Shown in pieces: positions 37,182-50,035 of a stretch of 64,000 nt of DNA. Origin of the DNA: Posidonia oceanica (lineage: Eukaryota > Streptophyta > Magnoliopsida > Alismatales > Posidoniaceae). The stretch covers positions 152,469,501-152,533,500 of the forward strand of contig JAZBRS010000026.1 of assembly GCA_037176725.1 (NCBI GenBank). The letters run 5' to 3'. Positions within the stretch are counted from its first letter, which is position 1. Every line of letters starts with the position of its first letter. A program made the position numbers and the translations under genes. The notes below the pieces were generated by a model that had not been told where the DNA came from, did no database searches, and saw only the letters and a list, made by a program, of their open reading frames with translations.

Positions 37182-39436
37182 TTAAACTTTCAAGCCAGCA
37201 ACGAAGGCCACTCCGGTGTATGGCAACCACGAACTTCCGGCGATCAACTGACTGACGCTAAACTTGCTTGCCTCCTCTGCCATCGTGATCACCCTATAAC
37301 CCGGCCATGTCACCCTCTTGGCGACGCCGGCTCCGGGACCGAAGTTCATATACTCCCCGTAATAAAGCGTGTCTAGCGCGAAATCACCTTTCCATTCCAA
37401 CCATCCGGCGGCATCGACGTGGTCGCCGATGTAGGACAACATCACCACAACCCTCGAGTACGTCTTCCACGGCCTACCGAGGTACGTCCGGTGCCACCAC
37501 TTCACGGGCGTGAGGTCGCCGGTGGGGACAATCCTACAGTCGTGGATGGAGATCCCGGTGTTCTGGTTCGGGTCCTTTCTGTTCTGGGCCGTGATGGTGT
37601 TCCTTTGGTTGATCATGGGCTTTCTAGCCCAGATGTTGCACTTCTGGAGGACCACTGCCGCGTTGCCGAAGATGAAATCGACGGTGCCGTAGATGTCGCA
37701 TTCGCGGTAGAATTGACGTTGCGAGTGGACATAGAGGGTGTCCTGGTAGCCGATCAAGTTGCAGCGGTACACGATGGAGTGGTCTGCGCCGTTGCGGAGG
37801 GCCACTGCTTGGTGCTTCTCTGGGCCGGCCCAGTTCTCAAACGACATGTCTCGTGCAATGAAGCCCGCCCCAGTAGCGGCTGCATTATTATTATTTTTTA
37901 AAAAAAAAATTATTTAAATGTTTTGAGTAAAAGTTGGGAAGTTTTCAATTCTATGATTTTTAGAATAAGGTAAGCCATAGGATTTCGTACCAAAAGTGGC
38001 AGTGTGGAAGGTAGTCAAGCGATCGTCTACACTTTTGGAGCCAGCGACGATGGTCTTGCCTTTCCCGTCTCCAATGATCATTATGTTAGTTTTCTTCCTT
38101 CCGATCTTGATGTACTCGTAATATCTGCGAATAGACAAAGGACAAAGGCCGATTGAATAGGGAAAAGGAGAATGCAATACTGGGTCCATTTCTTTTGTCT
38201 CGGCCGAGCTATATATATATATATATATATTGAAGGATGATTTATTACGAATATTACGTTCCAGCCATGACGTAAATTATGATCCGACGGCTGCTCTTCT
38301 TCGGCGCGGCCTTGATGGCGTATCTGATGGTCTTGTACGTGCCGTTGGTGCCGGTCTTCGACACGACGTAGTCTGCCTGAATATCTGCCGCCGGCGTCTG
38401 GAGAAGTCTTCTGTCATTTCTCTTTAGCCACGATGGGAAATCCTCGAGACCGGCATCACCATACCCCGTTGGTGTTGTTGTGGCAAGAAGCTTTCTCCGC
38501 TTGTTTTGTATCGGAGCGTTGCTGAGTCCTTTGTTCTTTGGCGAAAGGGCTACGATGGCAAGGCTATTGCTGATCAGCTCGTTGAGATCCTTCATCCTCT
38601 CCGTCAAGACGTTCTTCATGTCTCCCTCCGGGATGCCGTCAAGCCCTTCCGAGCAAGTGTCCTAGAGAGAAGATCACGATGGGAATAAAATTTCCAATTG
38701 GAATATTACTATTAACATGATGTACAACACAATAAAAGTGAACCTACGGAGGAGAAATATATATGAGGTAACGTTTTTTTTTTCAATTTATAATCAATTG
38801 ATTTTAAATTAGTTGTCTAAATTTCGATACCTGATTCGTGAGTGCGGCGCTAAGCCATGTCTGCACATCGTCATCTGACCCCGCGGCCCCCATCTGCTGC
38901 TTCTCCATCGTCGGAGCAATGACGGCGAGTGCTCGAGATAGGTGTTCGATGGATCCGTCGAGCAGCTCCAAGCAATCCTCGTAGGCGGCACGGAACAACC
39001 TATCCATCTCGAGGTTGGCAATGTCGCCGGCATCGTTAAGCGCCCTCCCGACGTGATGCAGCGTCATGTTGACGGAGATGTGGACGAGTTCAGTCCGGCC
39101 GGCCTTGGTGGCGCCGGGGAATTCGACCAGGGAGGTGACGCAGAGGGAAGGGTACCGAGTGAGGCTACACGTCTGTGAGATGGCTTGGGTCGGCTTCGGC
39201 AGCCTCCGGCCGCCACCGAGGCCGTGGCGGGTGCCAACGAGGACGGCAACCGACACCGCCGAGATGACGAGGAAGACGGCAGCGAAGATGCCGAGGATAA
39301 GGAGACGCCGGCGCCGGCGCCGACGACTATCGGTAGTGGCAGGATTGAGCTGTTGTTTGTCATCGGTGACGGCAACGTCTGGGACGGAGGGAAGTGATTC
39401 GGTTGAGCCGAACCGGACGAGTTTGCCGTATCCCAT
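37182..39436 (-). CDS. PME: Pectinesterase with PMEI pro-domain (type I PME)
   Basis: Cell-wall enzyme that removes methyl esters from homogalacturonan. Exons on the minus strand: 39436-38831 (202 codons), 38661-38258, 38124-37991 and 37879-37182, all with GT-AG introns, giving about 613 aa. The first in-frame ATG is at 39436. A basic RRRRRRR stretch (38-44) and hydrophobic helix (45-68) form a signal anchor. The PMEI domain is about 83-235 with Cys90/Cys99/Cys205. Subtilase-type processing sites are RRKLL (257-261) and RRLL (286-289). Catalytic features are GTYYEYIKIG, QAVALR (Gln405), QDTLYVHSQRQFY (Gln427, Asp428), DFIFGNA (Asp449) and LGRPWKTYSR (Arg517, Trp519). All are intact. Intron 2 holds a 20-bp AT microsatellite (about 38212-38231). 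CTATAAGC on the minus strand near 39505 may be its TATA box. Coding GC is higher than in the surroundings. Confidence 0.95.
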
Positions 39437-39946
39437 CCTCAAGAGTAGTTTCTGCAGCTTATGAATGGAAGTAAGTGATGGAGATGGGAATTGGGCTACG
39501 GCTTATAGCGTTAACGAGTGAGTGAGTTTTATGTCTGCATTATAGAAAGTAGGGAAAGAAAGAAAGAAAGAAGTTGGTATGTTGTCTACGTCCAAACATT
39601 AGCTGGAGTCTACCAGTATGAAATCCAACATCCATCTATCCACCGTCATATTTGTACTAGCTTGCTAGTCATGCTACTTCACGTTGTGCTCCTGTTTCAA
39701 TCACTAAGCATAAGCACTAACCAACTGCTACCACTGCATGCCAACAGGGCCACATGCATTCCTCTTCTTCTTCGTCGCTTTTGTATTATCATTCATCGAT
39801 CAGATTGACATACTTCACCTCTCAAAGAAATGTTCTCAAAAAAAAAAAAAAAAAAGTGGAAGCAATGGAATATGTAAGTAGAACAGTGGGTCCAGTTAGT
39901 TTGGCATACTTTTGGAAAAATAGGGGGCTGATCTGGTTTGGACTGT
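39437..39946. other. Pectinesterase upstream region
   Basis: Likely promoter and short 5' UTR of the minus-strand pectinesterase. The minus-strand word GCTATAAGCC near 39500 lies about 65 bp upstream of the start codon and could be the TATA box. A poly-A run of 19 lies at 39838-39856. No gene was seen. Confidence 0.3.
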
Positions 39947-40047
39947 GTGGCTGAGCCGGTGGTATAGAGGATTCTCCACGGGATGTACGGTCCAGATTCG
40001 ATCCAACCGCACCACAATTAGTCTTATTGGGGCTTAACAGCTCATAG
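39947..40047 (+). mobile_element. SINE-like or tRNA-like insertion
   Basis: A 101-bp segment flanked by an exact 13-bp direct repeat TGGTTTGGACTGT (39934-39946 and 40048-40060). It opens with TGGCTGAGCCGG (39948), which fits the pol III A box TRGYNNARNNGG. GATTCGATCC (39995), close to the B box GGTTCGANNCC, follows about 36 nt later. The tail is not a clear poly-A. The cloverleaf folds poorly, so a functional tRNA is unlikely. Confidence 0.45.
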
Positions 40048-40060
40048 TGGTTTGGACTGT

Positions 40061-43000
40061 AGACTTTGACTGATGCTGGGTTTGGGACAAAAAAGAAATT
40101 TGATGAAGCCTTGGAGTAGGTTTTATTTATTTATTTTAATCTTATTCCTCATCACATGGCAGCCTTGGAGTAGGTCTCTTGTAACTTTGTAAGAATTTCT
40201 GTAAGATCTTAGCTCGCAGCTGGAGCACTGAAAAGAATATTAGATTTTGGAAAAGAAATCAAATTAAAGTAATATTTATAACTAATTTCTATTTTTTTAA
40301 AGACAAATATATCAAATTAAACTAAAGATTTAAAAAGATCTCAAATTCTCTCTTTACAATCTCAGTATTACAATCTTATTTTACATAATTTTATCTTCAT
40401 TTTTTTTTTTTTACATGTAATCTGCACTTGCCACACTTGCATATATTCCTAGCTGTATGTTGATGAAATCAGACTCTATTCTGTTAAAGAATATCAGTAA
40501 ATTAGAATTTTTCGTTGTACAACCTAGTGAATTTCTGAAAGCACAAGAACATATGAAAAATTTTATCTTAAGGAATTGGCAAGGGCAATACCAATCTTAA
40601 CCAAAACGGAACAAGAACATACTGACATATATTACTCATGCAGACTAAGAGTTGTCAATTTTTTTTTTTTTTGTTTGTTTCCGAAAGGGTTTGTCCTATA
40701 TGTGTTCATGCACCCAATTGTTACTGGAGGTACTTTTGCCGCCTTCTTTAAGCTTACCCTGTTGGTTGTTGGTCTTTGTGCATGGACAAGAAGAAAGTCT
40801 CATGGTAATTGGAGGCACTCGCTGAGCTGAGTCTTCAATCTTCATGCATTCTACCGTATATGTTGTGGACTTTCTGCATAACAAGTCTAACTTTTGGACA
40901 GCGTCGTAGTTAAAAATGACGCACGGGTTTACCATACGATCCACAGCTTGGAAGCGTTTTTTTACCTGTTTGTTTTGGAGCTTGTTGGAACCTATGAAGG
41001 TAGGATCCAAGTCAACTTTACATCTGGAAACGACACATGTTTTTATCTCCGCAGTCGAAGAGGAATTGAGATTCCTGGTCATTACCATTCCAACTTCCAT
41101 GACCCACCCACCCATCATTGGCGATATAATAGCTTCTCCAATTATTGTACCCTTCGATTAATTTGTTGAGACTTCTGTTCTGTCATTATAGTAAGTGGAT
41201 TCATATCGTGAAATCACGTCATGGCCTCATGGGCAACTTAAATGCAACTCTGCCCATTGTTTTGTTTCTCCTCTTACCACTCACTCTCCGGAAGAATCAC
41301 GACTAAAAATTATGCATATTACGGGGACATCACATGTGGACATTGTTCAGGACTTGTTTTCGCGAAAGTTTGACAAGGATATAGTGAGGATTGATCCTCA
41401 CGATGTCCTCTTGAGAGATGACTTGAAAATTTTTACTTTAACCTTTCTCCGAATCGGAGTCCTTTCTCTTCGTTAGGCTAGTACTATCTCTTTAAAATCA
41501 TTTCACTATGTAAAGTCAATTAATTAAATTCTCACTTTATATTTAATTCATTATGTTCTTGTTCACTTCTCACTCATGGATGACTTATACTATAATGTAG
41601 TATTATTCGTAACAATTCTTGCTTAGTTTAAGTAATTATTAGCATCAATTATGTCCACATTATTACCAATAATTCAGATTTTATATATTCATAAAAAAAA
41701 ACTAATTTTAAACATAGGATTTATCATTCAAACATGTAAATCCCATCACATATAATATACATTAACTAAGAAACACGTATCAAGATTACTGATTAAAACG
41801 CATAAGATGTTATTGTATAATAGACAAAACAAATGATTACAGGATTAATATAACATATGCATGATTCATGATCTATCCTTAGTTTCATCCTAGGTCCAAT
41901 TATACCCTTTTTTTTTATGTAGACATTGGTCATGCAATTAAATTAACTTTGGGGTATGTAATATTTTCCATACTCATGAACACATTGATTCATTGCCGTG
42001 CTCTAATAGTCAACAAAATTGAAATAATACCCTATTAATTTTAGTAGATCTATTTGTTGCTTATGGAAAAAAGACAGGTATTAACTAAAGATTGCAAATA
42101 ATGGTAAAGACTTCGATTTATATAGAATAATCTTATGGATTTATAGATGATATTTTTCCCATTCCATCTTCAACCTCTCATAAGTAGCAAGAAGGTTGCC
42201 ATCCAACACAGACAAACAATATTAGCATCCAGGCAATGAATCCATTATATATCTGCCATATCAGTAACATGAGTCCTTTGGATCAAAGGGTTAAGATTAA
42301 AATAAATATTCATGGCTACAAGATGAACTGCACAATGTCTCTATCGCCAAGAACCCATACACCCATACTTGTTTTTAAAACTCATGATGTGTATATACAA
42401 GTGGTCATCACATATTTGTATTTGATATTAATAAAGCATATTATCTTCCCTAGTATTAATCAAGGTTGTGATCATCTTCCAATCAAACACCTACATTGTA
42501 TCCTACACTTTTCGTCCCTTGTATACACGTATATATACAAAAAATAATACCTAATTAATTGTAGGCATTTAATCATGCACAATAATCTCAATACAAATAT
42601 TTATCATATGGTTTATATAAATCTATAATATTTTGATCTAAGTATGTACACACATACATCTATGGGCAAATCCCAACACCAAGTCCAAAGAAACCCCCAA
42701 CAAACACCGATTCATCTTACCGGATCTTCAAGTTCTTTCTTTTCCTTCTTCCTCTATAAGGTTGTGCAAGGTATGTAATAGAGTCTAATAAGAGATATTT
42801 ATAATCACGAACACATCTCTCTTAATATGGTTAAAGAATCACTCCTCCTAATTAATACTATATCAAGATTCTAATTAATTTGATTGCAAATCAAAACAAT
42901 ATCAATAATGGATATTACACAAAATGTCTTCTTTTGGTTTGGTACCAAGAGCATGTAGAGATGCCAAGTAAGAGGCAATGTTCCATGAAGGGAAATTGAT

Positions 43001-45258
43001 GAGATTCAACCATTCAAAATGAAAATGGCGTTGTTCTCTTTCAGGGATATTTCTTTACTAAGATTTGGTTTGCCTCAAAGAGTTGTAATTCTGATTGAAA
43101 TTGGAATACTTGAGGTTTGAATTTTAATGAACATTTGAAAATGTGAATTAAGAGTTTACTATTTGGTATTTGCCTTTGGAATTATATTCTACATTTGGAA
43201 TAAATAATTTGAATTTTTGGTTTTGAAATTCGTAGTGCAAATGTCTGTGATGACTTGATTACTAACTTTAAGTTCATCTTTTAACCATCTCATTAAGTGG
43301 TCTGGCAATCATCAAATGACCTTAAATTAGTGAATTCTAAGTCTAGGACTAGATCATACATCCATAAATTTACTTTCATATAACCAGGAAAGAAAACGAG
43401 GAAGTAAGTATTCTCATTAGTTTGGTAGGAAAATCTTAATTTTCTTAGATCTCTCACATTTTTAATCAAAAATTTGACATTTAGAAACCAAACACTAGTT
43501 CTCTTCGGGGACGTCTGACAAACCAAGCACTAGAATCGAGAGAAATTGCTCGCAGCGCCTTCTTACTCTCAATTCTGATACAAATGAAACAAAACCTACG
43601 GAGAACAATGAATTGTCGGAGAACTTCGCTTGGTATGGCGACTATTCCAAATCAGAGAAAGCTTATAAAGAGGAGACCCTACTCTCCTTTTTTATTCATT
43701 ACTAATGCAATGATCTCCTAAAGGTTTCTTTCTAGCTAGTTTGTTAATATTAGTATCTGTGTTTGCATTCGGTAGCTCCGGATACAGACGAATTCTGGTG
43801 ACACGAGCTTGTAATACTAGGTAGTTTTAAAGCTAGTTGTGGTGGAATGTGATGTTACAACGATATGGCTTGAAGGAGGTACCAATGTGCTAATGGGCCT
43901 GCTGGACTATGTCTATCACACCGTGGATTGGTTGTCAGGTAGCCATCACGATTGGATGTCTTGTTTCTGTCTCTTCATGTAAACTGCATGTATCTAAACC
44001 AAACCAGACGAGAAAATAAAATCAATTTAACTGTAGAAGCTGACACAGCTTCTGCTAAACAAATTTAGCGGAATCTAAAAATCAAGTATGTAAGCTTCGG
44101 AGCAGGAGTAAGCTTACGTGGAAAAATCATGAGTCAAGATGTACATTGAACATAACCTTAGTAAGCTTTTGGCTTCTCCCGAAAGTGCACAATATTATAT
44201 TATTTATGAGAGGAGCAGGTGGGATGGAGATAACGTCTAATAACCTCATGCACCACACGTAGCTTGGCTCAAGCAAACGATAGAACAACCTCCTCTTGGT
44301 CCCTGATGCTTACATTATTTTTGGATCCGATGGAGTTAGGTTCACTGCCGATAGGTCTGGCATGCACCAAATGGCAGAACATGTCATCATTGTGATGCGA
44401 CAATCTAAATAACTTCTACGTTACATCATGATGGGGGAGGAAAACGCAGAGGTTAATGGATATGTTGATGGTATTCATCATGTGAGGACATCAAGCCATG
44501 TTCTGTCTGTGGCCGCTGCTTGTAAACCATGTACTTGCTATGCAGAAGCGAAGATCAAGATAGACTACGCATCCTCAGCTTCAGATATTTTGATGCCTAC
44601 AGTGTCAACATGATTGTAGACTTAAAAAAAAAAAAAAAAATTACATAAGAAAAAAAATAACAGTAAATATAATTCAGAATGATATTTTAATATATATTAT
44701 ATTATTTTATAGATTATTTAACTATATAATTAGATTTTATTTTTAAAAAAAATAAAAATAAAAAAAGATACTTAGAGGAAAAATTCCCTAGACACCAATA
44801 GGAGCGTTTTTATATATTTTGATTGGAATTTGAAATACAATTTTCTTTAGAAATTTCTCTCTAGAGGCCAGATGGGGCGACATCATCAAAGCCCGATACC
44901 TTCTTGGTGTCACTCAAACAGGCCTCCTCAACAAGACTCACCTTTGAGCCTCCCACTTCTGGATCACTAACAAAAGACTTTCTCTCATTTTCAACGCATG
45001 CTACTTCTTTGTGGATGGGAAGCTGGTAGTTTTCTGGTAGAGTAAATGATGCGATTGAAAAATGATGAAATACCTGTTCCAGGATCGCTTTTCCCTAGCC
45101 AAGGGTCCAAGGATAAGAACTCTACTTTGGTTACTATGGTTAACAAACTTCAAATAAACTCAGAATAATGGTTTTCATATCGACCTTAATTGCATTTGAG
45201 CTGCCACAACTCGTTAATCTTGTCAGGCACACTGAATCTCATCTCAGTAGGATAAACT
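40061..45258. other. Long AT-rich intergenic region
   Basis: No gene, tRNA or complete element was recognised in 5.2 kb. Noted inside are a 15-bp direct repeat AGCCTTGGAGTAGGT around a 39-bp T-rich spacer (40107-40121 and 40161-40175), a poly-A run at 44623-44641, and a MITE-like AT-rich stretch at 43060-43260. ORFs at 40894, 41195, 42236 and 44428 have no known domains, and I regard them as chance. Confidence 0.35.
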
Positions 45259-45574
45259 TGTTGAATCTAAGTTTAAATGTTTAATTTATATGATTTAACC
45301 AACTTAATTAGTGGACTAATCTAATTATAAGATATATTAGATTAAGTAGTGTATGAAGGATATTATAATACAACTATGGAGTGTGCTATAAAAGAAACAT
45401 CTCTCTAGAGTTTCAACATACAACCACATAATAACTCTTCCAGTTTTTTTACTTTTGCTTTGAGAGACTTCCTCCATAGGAGCAGAGGTGGTTGCTGTAG
45501 GGATACGTACGAGGAATGCTTCTGTATCAAGATTGACGACATGACAACATCGGTAAGCCTCATATAGCCTATCA
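45259..45574 (+). repeat. Copia-C 5' LTR
   Basis: TG...CA ends, an internal TATA-like CTATAAAAG and an adjacent primer site define it. No second copy is in the window, so the borders rest on those signals alone. Confidence 0.65.
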
Positions 45575-47124
45575 AGTAGTATTAGAGCCACGTTCTTGTC
45601 GTTGTTTATGGGTTTTAGGGAAATTTTTATCATATGGTTTTGTTTGTATGCATCTGGTTTCGCGTACAATGATGAAATCATGAGGAAAAATGTAGTAAAT
45701 GGAATATCCGACCTTTTGAGTCGTGTGGAGATCGTTTTCGGGCCATTTCTATACATTCCGGCAATCGAAACGGTCTTCCAGGCTACACATGAGGTGGAAT
45801 CGGCTTTTTCCGGCCATCTAGCCTGTTTCCAATGGCCGGAACGGCCTTTTAAGGCCTTTTTCCTACCATCAACGGCCAGATCTGGCTTGCTGTGGTCGGA
45901 AATGGTCACGATGACCATTTCTGGGTGCCTCCTGGGCACCCAATCGGCGATTAGGCGCTTGGGAGGCACCCCTATGGCGGTCGGGTGCCTATCGGAGGCC
46001 GCCGCGCCGCCGCCACCCTTTCTCCTTCTCCTTTCTGAAACCAGTTAGGATTTCTAACTTTTGTGAGTAAATGGATTTGGGGCAGATTCATTTACCCAAT
46101 TTGCCCATTTATTGTTATTATTATTATTTTTTCTGTGATAATTGCATAAAAGTCCTTGCGATTTTATTTTCTTACATCTGAGTTTTATTTTAATTTAAAA
46201 AATATATAAAGTCCTTTGATTTAATACAGAAATCTATTATTTCTTTTAAGTCGTGAGTTTTCTAGTTGTCACACTCAAGTTATTTGTTATTGTGGAAAAC
46301 TCTATAAGTTTTTGAAACATTTGTTTGGTCTCTGAAGTTTAAATATTTATTCTAGAATGTAATTTTTCATGAACAAAATATAGTTTATGTTAGAATAAAC
46401 TACTGCAATTTATTTTTGCTTTAATGATCAAATATAGTTTATTTTTCTTTAATGATTAAATATTTTTAGAAAGCATGTTTAAGGGTAATTTAGATTGAAT
46501 TTTTTTGATTTAATTATCTGAATATTTTATCTATGTGGTATTTATGTATTTTGGATAAACAGATAATTATTTTGCATATTACATCTAAGAACAAATTGGA
46601 ACTATGTGTGACAGTTTTATATCTTATTTATCCATGCTATTAAGGAACATGCTTTAGTTATTTTAACATGTCATAAAGTTATTTAGCATAATTAAAGTGT
46701 TTTGCATATATTTTTCCAATTTTAAGGTTTCCTGAATGCCATGTAGTTTTTACTTTTAATTTGTACGACTTGGAATCTTACTTACGTGACACCAAATAAG
46801 AAAAATTGATTATATTAATTACATAAGTCTAGATTTAAATCTAATAAAGATGGTGTTCGAACTTGTATTTAGATAAATGAGATTAATAAGTTTTCACCAA
46901 TGTAAAATTGTTATGTTTATATCTAAATAGGTGGAATAATTCTATTTGTATAATTAATATGGAACATTTTAATATCCAGTGATGCTATGTTACATAGATA
47001 TTTATACATGTAGAATTAGTTTCATGTTTATTTAATTTATGACATGTTGTTTCATCTACCAATGTAGAGTTATGATGATGTTATCGTTAAATTTAAAGTT
47101 TTAATGTGAGTAATTTTTGCAGCT
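45575..47124 (+). other. Copia-C leader
   Basis: Primer site, then an ORF-like stretch (45596-46048) rich in GGCCGGAA/TTCCGGCC words, then AT-rich DNA without homology. The frame at 45596 shows no known domain and starts inside the primer-site flank, so it is probably non-coding leader. Confidence 0.4.
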
Positions 47125-47519
47125 TTTTCTGTTGATAGAAGCATGATTAGAGTACTTTTGTTGAATGATACAAATTTCCAAGAATGGAAGGAATCTTTAT
47201 TGTTTCAATTGGGCATTATGGATTTTGACCTTTGCTTTCGAGTGGATATTGCTCTTACGAAACCCACAGAAGAAAGCAGTGTGGATGCAAAGGTTCGATA
47301 TGAGAAATAGAAAGATCTAATAGACTATCTCTATCGTTTATATTACAGTAAGTGCCTAAAGATATATATTCGAGGTCCTGTAACTTCTAAGACTTTGGCG
47401 ACAGCTTATTTGGAAACATTGAGCAACAGTTTATTGGATCTGACAAAGTTAAGGCAGGTGCCTTGATTCAGAAGTTCACTTCCATGTGCTATACAGGAAA
47501 AGGAAATGTAAGAGAATAC
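47125..47519 (+). pseudogene. Copia-C gag, N-terminal fragment
   Basis: Reads SMIRVLLLNDTNFQEWKESL, FQLGIMDFDLCFRVD and KPTEESSVDAKVRYEK, then a stop (TAG, about 47309), a weaker SKCLKIYIRGP stretch, and breaks off. This matches the start of the copia UBN2 gag family (LNGTNYK.WKE, LGIMDLDLALR). It is interrupted by the copia-B LTR. Confidence 0.75.
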
Positions 47520-48611
47520 TGTTGGCAAAATTGCCTCATCTCGATTTTGATGATAACAAAATATTTTGTGTTCTAACCCTTCTTAGGTTAAGAAAGCCTT
47601 CTTATAGATATTGAAAAAGAAGAAGGTGAAATGACTCATGGAGTTTCAATGAAGACATGAAGACTTGTGTTCAACTCTAAATATGTAACTTTTGTATTAT
47701 GTTTGAGTTGTAATATGTCTTTTGTAAAATCCTCAAAAATCATGAAAGAGTGACCTAGTTAACCCTAGAGTATCCTAGGTTAGAAGCATTTAGGTCCATG
47801 AGCAAGTGGTTCGAGAAAATTTGCTTAAAGTTTCAAAATCGAGGAAATTATGTATGCAGAATTTCCGTGTAAAACGGTATACTAAAATATTTTGGTATAT
47901 CGAATCAGAGATTTTCGGTATACCGAATTGGTCGTATTTGCTGTAACAAAATGAGCTAAAATGGCATACCGAAAAACTTCGGTCTATCGTTTTACTAGCT
48001 GTTTGTGAACGTTGAAAGACGTTAGAGACAAACTTTTACCCATTTTTCTTATAAATAAGACTCCCATTCATCACATAGACAAGACACATGATATAGAGTT
48101 TCAAGCTACATTATTTTTCAAGCATTCCACTCTTATTTTGTTAGAAATATTTCCAAAGCAAGAGAGCCTCATTCCCATCCTTCCATTTAGCCAAAAGTAT
48201 TTGGGAGATATAGAAAAGAGTCAACAAGAGTTGTAATCTTCTATTTTCTTGTGTGAGTTCTTCTCCAGGAGCGAGAAAAGGAACCACGGTTTTTACGGGG
48301 GCTTAGTGAGGATTCGTTAAAGTGTAACAGCAGGATCTTGGCCCGGAACAAGATCAAGGTTAAGGTAACTCTTGAGGGATTTTCTCGAGAAGTGGACTAA
48401 GCCAGAGAGGCTGAACTACTATAAAATTCTCGAGTAATTTTCATTGCTTCTCATTCCCTTCTTTGTATATTTTAGTTCAAACATTCAAATCCATTTCTAT
48501 AATTCATTTACTTAGCTTTTTACTTGAGATTAATAAAAATATTATTTAAATTTAGAAATTTCCTCTAATTCACTATTTACCATCCTCTAGTGAAGTCTTA
48601 AAATCCTAACA
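47520..48611 (+). repeat. Copia-B 5' LTR, plus orientation
   Basis: TGTTGGCAAAATTGCC ... AAATCCTAACA, 1092 bp. It matches the reverse complement of 8751-9869. It contains the CGGT-N-CCG word cluster at 47873-47990. Confidence 0.88.
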
Positions 48612-48664
48612 ATTGGTATTAGAGTTTTGTTAATCTAATTATAAGATTTAAACATTTTTTAGAT

Positions 48665-50035
48665 ATGGCTTCTTGTTCATTTAACGAAAATATTGTAGAG
48701 GGACAAAGTATTTATAGACTACCACTTTTTGATGGAAATAATTATAATTATTGGAAATGTAAAATGCAAATATATCTTGATTTATGGGATATTATTATAA
48801 ATAGATATACTCCTAGTAAGAAAAGTCATAAAGAATGAAATGAAAATGATAATAAATTAGCGACTTTAGATGCAAAAGGATTAAATACTTTGTTTTGTAC
48901 TATAAATGAAGAACAATTTAATAGAATTTGTAATTGTAGTACTTCTAATGAAGCATGGCATATTTTGGAAGTTACTCATGAGGGAACTAATCAAATAAAA
49001 GAAACAAAAATTAATATACTTGTTCATAAGTATGAAATGTTCAAAATGCAACCCAATGAATCCATTGGTAACATGTTTACTAGATTTTCTGAGATTACAA
49101 ATAATTTGCAATCTCTTGGGAAAAGTTATTCCCAATGCGATCTAGTTAGAAAAGACCTCCGGTCTTTAACTTCGGATTGGGAGAAGAAGGTCACTGCTAT
49201 AGAAGAAGCAAATGATTTATCTATATATTTCCTTGAAAAACTCATAGGAAATCTCACCTCCTATGAAGTACAAATGATTGAAAAAGAAATTGAAAAAGTT
49301 CTAGAAAAGAAGAGTATTACACTTAATGGCTCGATCAAATCGGATGATTCGGATGAGGAAGATTTTGCTTTTATTACTAACAAGTTCAAGTCATTCTTAA
49401 AGAAAGAAAGGATTCAAAAGAAGGACAAGAGAAAAATCAAGAAGAAGAAGGCTCTTTAAGCTACATGGGATGATAACGATACCTCCGATGAAGATGGTGA
49501 GGTGGCTCACTCATGTTTTATGGCTATGTCTAATGAGGTAACATCTTTGGACAATATTGAAGATTTTTCAATTGATGAATTGCTTGATGCCTTTAATGAG
49601 CTATATTTGAAACATAAGTCTTTTATTGGCAAAAACAAAAGTATGAATAAGAGTTTTATAGATATATCTCATGAAAAGGAGTTGATTTCAATTGAAAAAG
49701 AAAAATTGAGAAATAAGAATAAATTATTTGAAATAGAAAATGATATTTTGAAAAAGGAGTTGAATATCATGAAAGATAGATTTGATTTTTTGGAAAGTAG
49801 CATTGCCACTTTAAAAGTCAAAAGTGAGAATTTACTAATTGATGTTAGAAAGAAAACTTTTGATGGAAGGAAGTATAGAAGTGGACATAAAAATGCTATT
49901 TCATATGAAAATGGTTTTATTAGACCTAAAAATAATGAAAAGTATGAATTTGTCATTAAGAAGGAAGAAAGAGGAAAATGGATCCCTAAATTGAGAAATA
50001 ATAAGACTAATCCTTTTGAACCCAAAAATAAGTAG
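48665..50035 (+). pseudogene. Copia-B gag, nearly intact
   Basis: One frame of 456 codons from ATG (MASCSFNENIVEGQS) to TAG at 50033, with only two in-frame stops (TGA 48836, TAA 49457). It has IYRLPLFDGNNYNYWKCKM near the start, CSTSNEAWHILEVTHEGT, MQPNESIGNMFTRFSEITN and LDDIED-like acidic tail blocks (KSDDSDEEDFAF), all typical of UBN2 copia gag. A second, Lys/Glu-rich coiled-coil-like half follows (SIEKEKLRNKNKLFEIENDI). The zinc knuckle normally expected further on is not seen. Stops make it formally dead, though readthrough-free repair would need only two changes. Confidence 0.8.

Larger units (their letters stand above)
45259..47519 (+). mobile_element. Copia-C: 5' part of a copia element
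   Basis: The 5' LTR is 45259-45574 (TGTTGAATC ... GCCTATCA, 316 bp, with CTATAAAAGAAACATC as TATA box near 45388). It is followed by TAGTATTAGAGCCACG, a decayed initiator-Met tRNA primer site. A 1.5-kb leader and a gag start follow before the element is cut by the copia-B copy at 47520. The rest of copia-C is not seen in the window. Confidence 0.75.

Noticed and set aside
39437..39442. Upstream start for the pectinesterase
   Set aside because: The codon at 39442 is TTG on the minus strand. The first in-frame ATG is at 39436.
39066..39464. 132-aa plus-strand ORF, and similar ones at 37419-37901
   Set aside because: Antisense shadows of the GC-rich pectinesterase exons.
39945..40016. Functional tRNA gene
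   Set aside because: The A box is good and the B box near, but the acceptor and T stems pair poorly and there is no clear anticodon arm. Kept only as a SINE-like insertion.
45337..45969. 210-aa minus-strand ORF
   Set aside because: It is antisense to the copia-C LTR, primer site and leader, and has no recognisable domain.
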